This document shows, piece after piece, positions 41,937 through 50,352 of a stretch of 64,000 bases of DNA. Origin of the DNA: Nonomuraea sp. NBC_00507 (GTDB lineage: Bacteria > Actinomycetota > Actinomycetes > Streptosporangiales > Streptosporangiaceae). Position numbers and translations under genes: made by a program. Every line of letters starts with the position of its first letter. Position 1 is the stretch's first letter. The stretch spans positions 2,604,001-2,668,000 of the forward strand of contig NZ_CP107853.1 in assembly GCF_036013525.1 (NCBI RefSeq), written 5' to 3'. A model generated the notes under the pieces. It had not been told where the DNA came from and searched no databases. It worked only from the letters and a program-made list of their open reading frames with translations.

Positions 41937-42791
41937 CTATAGACGGCCAACCACTTCTGAGATCAGCTCTACCGATTCGTGTGGGCTAAGCGCCATTGCG
42001 CGCATTTGGTCAAAGGCGAGGCTATAGCGGTGAACCTCCCTATCGTCCTCAATCCAGAGGCTGCTCGTCATGCTCTCGATGTAGACCACGTCAGGGTCGT
42101 ACACCTCGGGAAACGACAGGATGGAGAACGGGGTGTTGGCCCCGGGATGAGCGCCGACGGAGCTGGCCAGGATCTGGATCGTCACGTTGGGCAGTTCCGA
42201 CAGTTGGATCAGAGACTCACACTGGGCTCTCATGATGTCCGCACCGCCGATCAGGCGATGAAGGGCGGCTTCATCCAGGACCATCCAAATGCTGAGGGGG
42301 CTGTCCAGATGGAGGATCCTCTGCCGCGTCATACGGATCTCGACGCGACGATCAACCTCAGAAGCGGACGTGAACGGGACCAGGGCCGCCTTGATGACCG
42401 CCCGTGCATAGTCCTCGGTTTGTAGGAGGCCGTGGATGAGAGTTTGAGAGAAGCACCGGATGGCGGTGGCCTCAGATTCCAGGCTGATGTAGTTCGCGTA
42501 GTCAGTTGAGATCGTCTCGTACGTATCCCACCAGCCGCGCTGCATAGCGGTTCGCGCGAGATCCGTGAGAGCGTCGCGCCTGGAGCCCGATACGCCGTAG
42601 AGGTCGAGAAGCGCCGTAAGATCGCCGGTCCGTACCCCAACCTGCGCTGTCTCGATGCGGCTGACCTTGCTGACGGACCACCCAAGCCGTTCTCCAGCCT
42701 GCTCGCCCGTGAGTCCAGAACGTTCCCGCAAGACGCGGAGCTCTGCTGCGAGCCTGCGGCGCCGGAGCGTGGGACCTCGCCCACCAGCCAT
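41937..42791 (-). CDS. XRE-family regulator with DUF5753 domain
   Basis: 284 residues from ATG 42791, preceded by GAGAGGAGG. N-terminal HTH_31 domain (LRVLRERSGLTGEQAGERLG, WSVSKVSRIETAQVGV) and a C-terminal DUF5753 (IHGLLQTEDYARAVIKAALV, MVLDEAALHRLIGGADIMRA, TIQILASSVGAHPGANTPFS). This is the WhiJ-type regulator. It acts with the adjacent DUF397 protein, and probably with the ATPase at 43044, to control development or secondary metabolism. Confidence 0.92.
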   Translation of the reverse strand: MAGGRGPTLRRRRLAAELRVLRERSGLTGEQAGERLGWSVSKVSRIETAQVGVRTGDLTALLDLYGVSGSRRDALTDLARTAMQRGWWDTYETISTDYANYISLESEATAIRCFSQTLIHGLLQTEDYARAVIKAALVPFTSASEVDRRVEIRMTRQRILHLDSPLSIWMVLDEAALHRLIGGADIMRAQCESLIQLSELPNVTIQILASSVGAHPGANTPFSILSFPEVYDPDVVYIESMTSSLWIEDDREVHRYSLAFDQMRAMALSPHESVELISEVVGRL

Positions 42792-43043
42792 TGTCAACCT
42801 CCTCTCAGCGTGTGGCCCACCAGTCTTCCGTACGTCGCAGACCTGTGCATCGCATGCAGGCAAGAGAATCGAGTAGCAAATTTGCAGTTCTGCTTGCATT
42901 AGCTGTCTGAGTGAGTCAAGCTTCGATTACACGCCGTGACTGCTGTGTCACACCGGGATGTAACCAGGCAATCCACGCCGTTCGATCAACGCGTGGATGC
43001 GAATGACCTGTGTGCGACCGGATGATTCTGAGGAGGTGGCGCG

Positions 43044-43496
43044 ATGCGCGAAGTGTTCCTGGCCGAGTTGGTGTTCCCTGGGGTTTCGCGTTCTGTGTCG
43101 ACAGCCCGGCATTGTGTCGGGCACGTCCTGACGATGGCGGGGCATCTCGACGTGAGCGGTGCTCAGCTAGTGGTCAGCGAGTTGGTCGGGAATGCTGTAA
43201 TCCATACCATCTCGGGCTTGCCCGGTGGGCTCGTCGCAGTGGACATCACGGCAATCGGTGACGACCTGGCCCGGATCGATGTAATCGACGGCGGCTCGGC
43301 TACGGTTCCTCGGATGCGTGAGCCGACCGAGACGGATCCTCGGGGGCGGGGCTTGCGGATTGTCGAAGAGATGGCGGTCAGGTGGGGCGTGCGTGGCGAC
43401 GCATGCGGAGGGACCGCGGTGTGGGCGGAGGTGCTCACAGTCGAAAGCACACCAGCCGGCGCGGCTGACCTGTCCGTCTGCAATATGGCGTCGTAA
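43044..43496 (+). CDS. HATPase_c_2 (RsbW-like) ATP-binding protein
   Basis: 150 residues. Bergerat ATP-binding fold: QLVVSELVGNAVIHT (N box), IDVIDGGSATVP and RGRGLRIVEEMAVRWGV (G2). Anti-sigma/SpoIIAB-like ATPases of this size, next to XRE and DUF397 genes, form a recurrent regulatory trio in actinomycetes. ATG follows GAGGAGG-type spacing. Divergent from the XRE gene and convergent with the helicase gene. Confidence 0.87.
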   Translation: MREVFLAELVFPGVSRSVSTARHCVGHVLTMAGHLDVSGAQLVVSELVGNAVIHTISGLPGGLVAVDITAIGDDLARIDVIDGGSATVPRMREPTETDPRGRGLRIVEEMAVRWGVRGDACGGTAVWAEVLTVESTPAGAADLSVCNMAS

Positions 43497-43513
43497 GGGT
43501 GAGTAGCAAGAAC

Positions 43514-46500
43514 TCAGCCAGCGGTGGCCTTGGCATAGTGGAACACATCTGGTGGGAGCGGGTGGTTCAAGCGCCAAACGAATCGGATCGGCCGCTCACC
43601 GGCGTGGCTGACGTAACGCATAGGACCTGCATAGGTGTACGGCGGAGCCCCTAGTCCCTCGTCTCGCTTGGACTCTCGGATCAGCAGGTGAACCGTGGAC
43701 TCGCCAGTCAGGTATCGACGAGCAGTAGGAGTAGAGGAACGGAGAGTACTCTGCGATTCCCACTGGAACAGCTCTTCGGTTATTGCCCGGTCGTGGTAAA
43801 GCGTCGTGGGAGAGTAGTGGTCCTCCGACTTGTCGATCGTGACGAAGAACAGGTCTGCTTGGTGCTCTTCGACGTACTTGACGCCTTCGCGCATGTAGGC
43901 CGGCCTGTCGATGCCGAAGGCGGCCAGCACCTCGTTCTTGCTGTAGCGGGCATGGATACGCAGGGGCACGATCGGGTCCAGCGTCGGGGCGACATGGCGG
44001 ATTCCCGAGTGCAGCACTGCCGCCAGCTCGCGAAGCTCCGCGGCGCGGGCGCCCGTGAGTTGCGCAAGTCGGGCTTCCATGCCGGAGACAGGCTGGGTGC
44101 CACCCCACAACATCGCATCCAACATGGCTAGGAGACGTAGCTCACGAGATGACTGCGGAGTTCGCCCATTCAGCACCTCGGTCATGAAGGCGAGGCGCTC
44201 GACATCATCGATGTGCAGCATCCGACCGAAAGCACGCCCGAGCCCTTCGTCGGGAGGTGTTGCTTCGATACCCGCGGTGTGTCGCAGGTACGCCCACCCC
44301 TGCCGCCGTCGATAAAGGTCCTCCACGTCCAGCCCAGTCTCCTCCAGGAACTTGGACAAACTGACGTCGCCGAGTTCGCGAAGCTCGCCCGCCAGATCTT
44401 TCCAATTCAGGTTGAGCGCCTGTCGTACATTCTCAAGCACCAGCCGGCGCACATCACGGTCAAGGTCGATCACGCAGCCGGCGGGCAGAGTCGGAAAGCC
44501 TTGCTCGATCTCGCGGGCAATTCCGGTACGACTGGCACCGGTGAGCGCTCGATAACGTCGATCGAACCGGAACTGCTTGTGTTGATGGCCAACGAAGTCC
44601 AGCACGGTCAGGCACGGCTTGTCGTCGGCCAACCGCAGGCCCCGGCCGAGCTGTTGCAGGAAAACGGTGGCACTGTCGGTGGGGCGCAGGAAGAGGACGG
44701 TATCGATCTCAGGAACGTCGACGCCTTCGTTGAAGAGATCAACGGTGAACACCGCGTTGATCCGGCGTTCTCTCAGATCGCGCAATGCTCGGGAGCGCTC
44801 CTCCGACGAGCTGTGCGCGGTGACGGCGATCGAGGGTAGCCCGGCCTGGGTGAAGCGGTCGGCCATGAAGCGAGCGTGGTCAATACTCACGCAGAAGCCG
44901 ATGGCCCGCATTTTCCCGATGTCGCCAATCTTGCGCTCCAGCGTCTCTAACACAACGGCAACGCGGCGGTCGTTGCCTGTGTAGACGCGGGCCAACTGGT
45001 TCGTGTCATAGCCCTGGCCTCGGCGCCAGCCAACCTCGCGCAGGTCGGTGCCATCGTGGACGCCGAAATACTGGAACGGGGCCAGTAGCCCACGCTCCAG
45101 CGCCTCCCACAATCGCAGTTCGGCGGCGATGCGACCGCCGAACCAGTGCTTGATGTCTTGTCCATCGGCGCGTTCGGGGGTCGCTGTGAGCCCGAGCAGC
45201 ACTTTCGGGCGCACAGCGGACAGCAGCCGACGGTACGTCGAAGCTTCAGCGTGGTGGAACTCGTCCACGATCACCATGTCGAACGCGTCAGGCTCTGGCA
45301 GCGAGTTGGCGTGGAGCGATTGGATCGAGGCGAACACGTGCCGCCATTGCTCCGGATGGGAACCGCCAACGTACAGCTCGCCGAACGTCTCATCACGCAT
45401 TACCTGCCGGAAGGTGAGCAGGCTCTGCCGCAAGATCTCCTCACGATGGGCAACGAACAAAAGTGAGTCGGTCTGCCCAGCAGCACGCAGCCGCCGATAG
45501 TCCAGGGCGGCGACCATGGTCTTGCCTGTACCCGTGGCCATGACGACCAGGTTCTGCTGTCGATTGTGGATATGGCGTTCGGCAGCAAGCTCGTCGAGTA
45601 TCTCCCGCTGGTATGAGTATGGGCGGATGTCGACATGGGCGAAGTCGATAACGACGGATCGGTCGCCGGACCGCTCGGCAGACAGCGCGCGATCGAGCCG
45701 TTCGGCATCCTGTGCCGGATCATACGGTTCGAAAGATGGATCGGCCCAATAGTCGTCGAATGTGGCGGTGAACGTGTCGATCAGGTGTGGTTGCTCGGCT
45801 TGGGCGAGCCGTACGTTCCACTCGAGTCCATGGCTGAGGGCCGTCTTGGACAGATTCGAGGAGCCGACATAGGCCGTGGACAAGCCGCTGGCACGATGGA
45901 ACAGCCACGCCTTGGCATGCAGCCGGGTCATACGCGTGTCATAGGAGACACGGATCTCGGCGCCCATGGAGGCAAGCCGGTCCAACGCGAGACGGTCCGT
46001 GGCGCCAATGTACGTGGTGGTCACCACCCTGAGCCGTCCGCCGTGCGCCAGAAATTCCTCGATCGCCTCCGCCAATACCCGGACACCGTTCCACTTCACG
46101 AACGCGCAGAGCAGGTCCACTCGATCGGCAGAAGCCAGTTCGCGCTTGAGTTCATGCCCGATCTCCGGCTGTCCCCGGCCGTTGACCAGCAATGCGCTAC
46201 CCACAAGCGGGATCACTGGACGTGGAGGGAACCGCACCTGACCAGTCGCGTCCTTACTCCTGGCGATCCCGAGCAGCTCTTCAGCGGCCTCCACGAGATC
46301 TTCGGGCGCCGCCGCCTCAGGCACCAGATCACCGATCAAATCTGCGACACGGTTAACGATCTCAACCTGCCGGGCCAGTCGCAGGACATCACTCTCACCC
46401 CGTACGGCTCGCAAGGCCCGGCGTGTCAACGCTGCCAGATGCCGGGCCAGCGTTTCGTGGGAGTCGGCGGCATTCAACGAGCGCCGGTCGATCAGCTCGT

Positions 46501-46579
46501 GGTCGGACACGGTTCGCAGCAGGGCACCCATTTCGCGGGTGATCAGATGCTCGTAGATGCCCGGCTCAAGATTGCTCAC
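43514..46579 (-). CDS. PLD-nuclease/DEAD helicase/DUF3427 defence-type protein
   Basis: 1021 residues from GTG 46579 (MSNLEPGIYEHLITREMGAL). Domains: helical N-terminus to about 115; phospholipase-D-like nuclease at 120-285 with LHAKAWLF (HxK at 221-223) and GSSNLSKTAL; SF2 helicase with Walker A MATGTGKTM (347-355), VIVDEFHHAE, TATPER, VFTVDLFNEGVDVP and QQLGRGLR; and a C-terminal DUF3427 half (AYLRHTAGIEATPP, YSPTTLYHDRAITEELFQWE). Such proteins act in anti-phage or DNA-conflict loci. It borders the EACC1-caspase operon but is transcribed away from it. Confidence 0.9.
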   Translation of the reverse strand: MSNLEPGIYEHLITREMGALLRTVSDHELIDRRSLNAADSHETLARHLAALTRRALRAVRGESDVLRLARQVEIVNRVADLIGDLVPEAAAPEDLVEAAEELLGIARSKDATGQVRFPPRPVIPLVGSALLVNGRGQPEIGHELKRELASADRVDLLCAFVKWNGVRVLAEAIEEFLAHGGRLRVVTTTYIGATDRLALDRLASMGAEIRVSYDTRMTRLHAKAWLFHRASGLSTAYVGSSNLSKTALSHGLEWNVRLAQAEQPHLIDTFTATFDDYWADPSFEPYDPAQDAERLDRALSAERSGDRSVVIDFAHVDIRPYSYQREILDELAAERHIHNRQQNLVVMATGTGKTMVAALDYRRLRAAGQTDSLLFVAHREEILRQSLLTFRQVMRDETFGELYVGGSHPEQWRHVFASIQSLHANSLPEPDAFDMVIVDEFHHAEASTYRRLLSAVRPKVLLGLTATPERADGQDIKHWFGGRIAAELRLWEALERGLLAPFQYFGVHDGTDLREVGWRRGQGYDTNQLARVYTGNDRRVAVVLETLERKIGDIGKMRAIGFCVSIDHARFMADRFTQAGLPSIAVTAHSSSEERSRALRDLRERRINAVFTVDLFNEGVDVPEIDTVLFLRPTDSATVFLQQLGRGLRLADDKPCLTVLDFVGHQHKQFRFDRRYRALTGASRTGIAREIEQGFPTLPAGCVIDLDRDVRRLVLENVRQALNLNWKDLAGELRELGDVSLSKFLEETGLDVEDLYRRRQGWAYLRHTAGIEATPPDEGLGRAFGRMLHIDDVERLAFMTEVLNGRTPQSSRELRLLAMLDAMLWGGTQPVSGMEARLAQLTGARAAELRELAAVLHSGIRHVAPTLDPIVPLRIHARYSKNEVLAAFGIDRPAYMREGVKYVEEHQADLFFVTIDKSEDHYSPTTLYHDRAITEELFQWESQSTLRSSTPTARRYLTGESTVHLLIRESKRDEGLGAPPYTYAGPMRYVSHAGERPIRFVWRLNHPLPPDVFHYAKATAG

Positions 46580-47346
46580 GATCGCGACTATAGGGCGCCA
46601 AGCGCCGCACCGATGCAAGAACATCGGCGGCCGTCGGCCTTCGTGGCGATAGCGAACGAGCACACAAGCCGCTCCTACTTCCAAGAAATGTGATGTTGCC
46701 CCTGCCCGCATAGTCGCGATATGTCGCGAGTGGTGAGCAACTCTAAGGAAACGTGGCGCCCAGCGAACCCCTTGACGCGAAGGTCGGGTCTCGGCTATTA
46801 ATCAACTCGCCCGCGATACCGCTGGGCCCATCCATGCCAAGGCTGTCAGTTCCAACTGGGCCGTACGACGGCCAGGTTTCCTGCCTTTTCGATAGCGTTC
46901 GCCTCCGGCGACTCTCGAATGGTGGCACACATGGATTCGCAGCCGTAGGAGCATTTCTCCACGTCACTGACCAGATCCTACTCATGGAGACGGCGTACGT
47001 GGCGGATGTCTTCTTGCTGACAACCTGAGGGCGGCAGCGGGCTGAGGATGGCGAAGTTCGGGGCGATGCCTGACGACAGGCGCCACCCACAGTTCTAGTT
47101 CCTCCTCCGGACGAGGACGATGAGGCGCCCATGCTGGCTTCCGCACGCCCAGCAGGGCCGCCCCCGGCCCACTCGCTCTGCTGTGTCCATGGGGCTCCGA
47201 GCCCTTGAGGTGAGCACCTCACGGCTGTTTGCTCGTGGCGATGGATCATTGGTCGGATTTCGTCGCTTTCACGGCATCTAGGAGTGTTGTCGATGTACTC
47301 TAGTTGCGTTGCACGTGATCAAGAGGACAGAAGTACGGGGTAGCCT
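46580..47346. other. gene-free stretch left of the EACC1 operon
   Basis: No supported gene. The stretch 46753-47028 has an open frame without family resemblance. The promoter of the EACC1-caspase operon should lie in the AT-richer last 100 bases. Confidence 0.35.
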
Positions 47347-47691
47347 TTGAGCATCAACATCCGGATCGCTGGTGACCATGCTGAGCAGGAGTTGAGGTCG
47401 TTATATGACTGGTTGCGCGATGAGCCGAACGTTCGCCAGCATGCGGAAATCCGTCTAGTTTCGAAAGAACTCAACTCTGATGAGATGGGCGATACGCTCG
47501 ATCTCATCAGCCTAATAGTCACCAGCAGCTTGCAGGTGCCTACTCTTGTCGACGTTATATCTGGGTGGATAGGGACGCGGCGAGGGCGACCGAAAGTCAC
47601 GATCGAGCGAGGTGAGATGCGGGTAGAGGTTTCCGGCACAAGCGCAGAGGAAGTTGTGAAGATTCTGAATGCCATGGAGCCTGACGATTGA
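47347..47691 (+). CDS. EACC1 (effector-associated constant component 1)
   Basis: 114 residues from TTG 47347 (ribosome site weak, GGGG). It has the EACC1 plan: an alpha-beta start IRIAGDHAEQELRSLYDWLR, DEPNVRQHAEIRLVSKELNS, then DEMGDTLDLISLIVTSSLQ, a hydrophobic helix LQVPTLVDVISGWIGTRRGR and a final beta-hairpin KVTIERGEMRVEVSGTS. EACC1 is the fixed partner of varied effectors (caspases, trypsin-like proteases) in actinobacterial conflict systems analysed by Aravind and co-workers. Its stop overlaps the effector's TTG, so both are made together. Base composition is visibly lower in GC than the neighbours. Confidence 0.88.
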   Translation: MSINIRIAGDHAEQELRSLYDWLRDEPNVRQHAEIRLVSKELNSDEMGDTLDLISLIVTSSLQVPTLVDVISGWIGTRRGRPKVTIERGEMRVEVSGTSAEEVVKILNAMEPDD

Positions 47692-49319
47692 CTCTGCCTG
47701 ATATAACCAAGTCGCGTGCAGTGCTCATCGGCACGAGCAAATATATGCACATGCACGAGCTATCAGCCGTTGAGAATAATCTGCAAGCACTACAAGAGTT
47801 ATTTCAACATAAGACGCTCTGGGGTCTCCCTCCGGAGAATTGCACAGTCATATCGAATCCGCAGTCACCTGCTGAAATGCTCGATCCCGTGCGGGATGCG
47901 GTCGCTTCGGCAACGGAGACATTGCTGATCTATTTCGCCGGTCATGGATTGCTTGATTCGACAGGAAATGAACTGTATTTGACGCTGTCCACGTCAGACA
48001 AAGATCGACTCTACACTGCGGTACGTTATGAACACCTAAAGAATGAACTACTCGATAGCCAGGCCCGTCATAAAGTCGTCATATTAGACTGCTGTCATAG
48101 TGGTCGCGCACTCAGCATTATGAGTGGAGAAGATGATACCGGGCTCGTAGCAGACAGTGCCGCAACTAGTGGCACATACGTAATGGCTGCGGCTATGAAG
48201 AATGCCAAAGTAACGGGTATGTATAGCGCGTTTAGTGGTGAGCTGATTGACCTGATTCAGAAGGGTGACCGCGATAAGCCGGAATACCTTACCGTCGACA
48301 TGCTTTTTACGCATGCGCGAGACATATTAAGAGAAAAAGGCTTGCCGATCCCTCAGAGGCGTGACAGAGATTTCGGCGCTAATCTGAAGATTTTCTATAA
48401 TATAGAATACAGCAAGCCGCCAGAGCCAACAGAGCCGCATTATGGTCCTATTAATAGCCCAAGACCTCTTCGTATATTTGCGAGCCGTCGTGAGTTGCAT
48501 GATGCTGGAATTCATAGGCCGCTGCAGGCCGGCATCTGCGGTACCGCGGAGCGTGGCGGTGCCGAGTCTATAGTGGTCTCAGGTGGTTATAAGGATGATC
48601 GTGACTACGGGGATGTGATCATTTATACAGGTCACGGTGGACGCGATTCTAATAGCGGTAAGCAGATTGAAGACCAATCGCCTAAACACTTTGGTAACGC
48701 TGCCTTAATTAAGAATATCATAACGGGGTTGCCTGTACGCGTTGTTCGGGGCGCTGCTGGCAACCCTGAATATTCGCCAGACTTTGGCTATAGCTATGAT
48801 GGCCTCTTTAAGGTAACCGACTACTGGACAAAGCGGAGTGTAGACGGCCCACTTGTTCTGCAGTATCGACTTGAAAAGATCTCTGATTGCGTAGATTGGG
48901 AAAAAAATAGCACGGCTACCCATGTGCCAGATCTTAATCGCTGGGAGATAATTTCCGCAGGTGTCTATGTCGACATGGCCCTATCCGACAAGCTAAAGCG
49001 GCTATACAATTACTCTTGTCAAATTTGCGACGTCGTTCTGGAAGCGCCAGGCGAGCTACGTCTTGCGTACACTGTCCATATTAAAGGACTAGGACTGCCT
49101 CACAATGGTCCGGACGCAATGGACAACATGTTGTGCCTGTGTGCCAACCACCGCGATCTTTTCAAGTATGGTGCGATTGTTATCGATGGCGATTACCAAG
49201 TCGTGAATCAGGGTGACGAGGAGCCGCTTGGTGTATTGACTGTGAGGCATGAAATCAATAGGGAATATATACGTTACCATCGTGAGCATCACGTGAATCT
49301 ATATCCCCGCGATAGATAA
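47688..49319 (+). CDS. caspase-like protease fused to SRA/YDG reader and HNH nuclease
   Basis: 543 residues. Residues 8-235: caspase-fold (C14) domain with catalytic His86 in LIYFAGHGLL and Cys136 in VILDCCHSGR, as in metacaspase-like EACC1 effectors. Residues 259-397: SRA domain (RRELHDAGIHRPLQAGICGT, VSGGYKDDRDYGDVIIYTGH, and the YDG motif Y370-D371-G372). Residues 420-505: HNH/McrA-type nuclease with C444-x2-C447, H464 in YTVHIKGLG, N480 and LCLCANHRDLFKYGA. SRA-HNH proteins cut DNA with modified cytosine; a caspase in front is not an architecture I know as characterised. Coupled to EACC1. Low GC and many rare codons suggest transfer. Confidence 0.93.
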   Translation: MTLPDITKSRAVLIGTSKYMHMHELSAVENNLQALQELFQHKTLWGLPPENCTVISNPQSPAEMLDPVRDAVASATETLLIYFAGHGLLDSTGNELYLTLSTSDKDRLYTAVRYEHLKNELLDSQARHKVVILDCCHSGRALSIMSGEDDTGLVADSAATSGTYVMAAAMKNAKVTGMYSAFSGELIDLIQKGDRDKPEYLTVDMLFTHARDILREKGLPIPQRRDRDFGANLKIFYNIEYSKPPEPTEPHYGPINSPRPLRIFASRRELHDAGIHRPLQAGICGTAERGGAESIVVSGGYKDDRDYGDVIIYTGHGGRDSNSGKQIEDQSPKHFGNAALIKNIITGLPVRVVRGAAGNPEYSPDFGYSYDGLFKVTDYWTKRSVDGPLVLQYRLEKISDCVDWEKNSTATHVPDLNRWEIISAGVYVDMALSDKLKRLYNYSCQICDVVLEAPGELRLAYTVHIKGLGLPHNGPDAMDNMLCLCANHRDLFKYGAIVIDGDYQVVNQGDEEPLGVLTVRHEINREYIRYHREHHVNLYPRDR

Positions 49320-49621
49320 GGTTGCTGTTCCCCCGGTACGGCAGTTGCGGTTCGCGTTTGAGGATGGGTTGTTCCGTTGCTGATGTGGGGTGGTGGGGTA
49401 CGGCGGTGTGTCGCCGGGGCGTGGGAACGGCAACCCGGCGAGGATCGCGGATGTGAAACTCGATAACCCTCGGCCCGTGCTCGCCGTACAGGCGAGCCTA
49501 GCGGCTGGCGGCGATGTTGACCCGCAGGCGTGGCACATCGGTTTCAAAGAGGCGATTGCCCAGGTTGCCCACTGCTTGTCTCGGAAAGATCTGCGCAGGA
49601 ATGCTGGGGACTACTGCTGTA
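49320..49621. other. intergenic stretch with coding debris
   Basis: No intact gene. A plus-strand frame reads VDPQAWHIGFKEAIAQVAHC LSRKDLRRNAG near 49515-49610, protein-like but unassigned. GC rises sharply here relative to the caspase gene. Confidence 0.3.
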
Positions 49622-50029
49622 CTAGACGTCGAAGCTGGCGATCCATTCGTTGATGAACTTCGATGCCTTGACGGCGAGAACGACGTCCTTCCTCGGCGCG
49701 GGTCCGAGGCTTTCGACAACCAATTCAGGTGATACGGGTTCCCCTGCAATGACGAGGTAGCACCCTAGGCCGTCACTCATTTGACGTGCCATCGAGGAGA
49801 CAAACGCGTTGCGGCGGAATCTGTTACAGAGCAACAGTAGGTTCTGCTGTTCTAGTTCTGCTCTTAGCTGTCTCAATGCGTCTTCGAAGTCGATCAACGA
49901 ATCGACTACGATAGGCGAAGCGTTCGCCCGATTCAGCCGTAGCTCGTACCCATCGCCATCAGTATGTGTTGTCACCTGGCATGGCAGAAGGGATTCGTCG
50001 GCGAGATTGACCAATTCGAGATTATGCAC
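49622..50029 (-). CDS. hypothetical protein beside the caspase operon
   Basis: 135 residues from GTG 50029 behind GAGGTGA. Alternating strands and helices: HNLELVNLADESLL, ELRLNRANASPIVV, FEDALRQLRAELEQQNLLLL, CNRFRRNAFVSSMARQMSDG, and VVLAVKASKFINEWIASFDV. It looks like a compact alpha/beta protein of unknown family. Composition is intermediate. It converges on the caspase gene and borders an IS cluster, so it could be part of the island, an immunity factor, or an unrelated gene. Confidence 0.6.
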   Translation of the reverse strand: MHNLELVNLADESLLPCQVTTHTDGDGYELRLNRANASPIVVDSLIDFEDALRQLRAELEQQNLLLLCNRFRRNAFVSSMARQMSDGLGCYLVIAGEPVSPELVVESLGPAPRKDVVLAVKASKFINEWIASFDV

Positions 50030-50129
50030 TGCTCACCTCGGCACGTAGTTGGGGTTCGGAATCCAGACGTCGTCCGCACTCCCGTAATTGCCTGGCTTCC
50101 AGCCTCCTCTGATCTGCGATGGATCGATC

Positions 50130-50352
50130 CGTTTGAACACCACCTCCTGCTCGTGGAATGGGCCCGGCGGTTCCTGCGCCTCACTCTCAACATTGTGACG
50201 AAGCTGCCGGGCCAGACCGGGTTCAAAGTGCTAGCCCGCAGGTGGATCGTCGAAAGGTCGATCGGGTGGATGATGAACGCCCGGCGCAACATGATCGACT
50301 ACGAGCGACTGCCGCAGCATAGCGAAGCCCACCTGACCTGGGCCGCGATCAC
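50130..50352 (+). pseudogene. IS5-type transposase C-terminal fragment, left part
   Basis: Frame: LVEWARRFLRLTLNIVTKLP, GQTGFKVLARRWIVERSIGW, MMNARRNMIDYERLPQHSEA HLTWAAIT. This is the C-terminal end of an IS5-type (IS112/IS427-like) transposase with the late DDE Glu in VVERSIGW. Broken by the IS1634-type insertion; the true end continues at 52199. Confidence 0.75.
50151..50352 (+). repeat. left 202-bp direct repeat (target duplication)
   Basis: From TCGTGGAATGGGCC to GGGCCGCGATCAC; identical, as far as can be read, to 51997-52198. The repeat lies inside an IS5-type transposase fragment and ends exactly where the IS1634-family element begins. Confidence 0.85.

Noticed and set aside
45635..46693. 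352-codon plus-strand frame antisense to the helicase
   Set aside because: No protein-like pattern; the helicase frame has PLD and SF2 motifs throughout.
46753..47028. 91-codon frame left of the EACC1 operon as a third component of the system
   Set aside because: No domain pattern, weak start context and GC pattern unlike the operon; not convincing as a gene.
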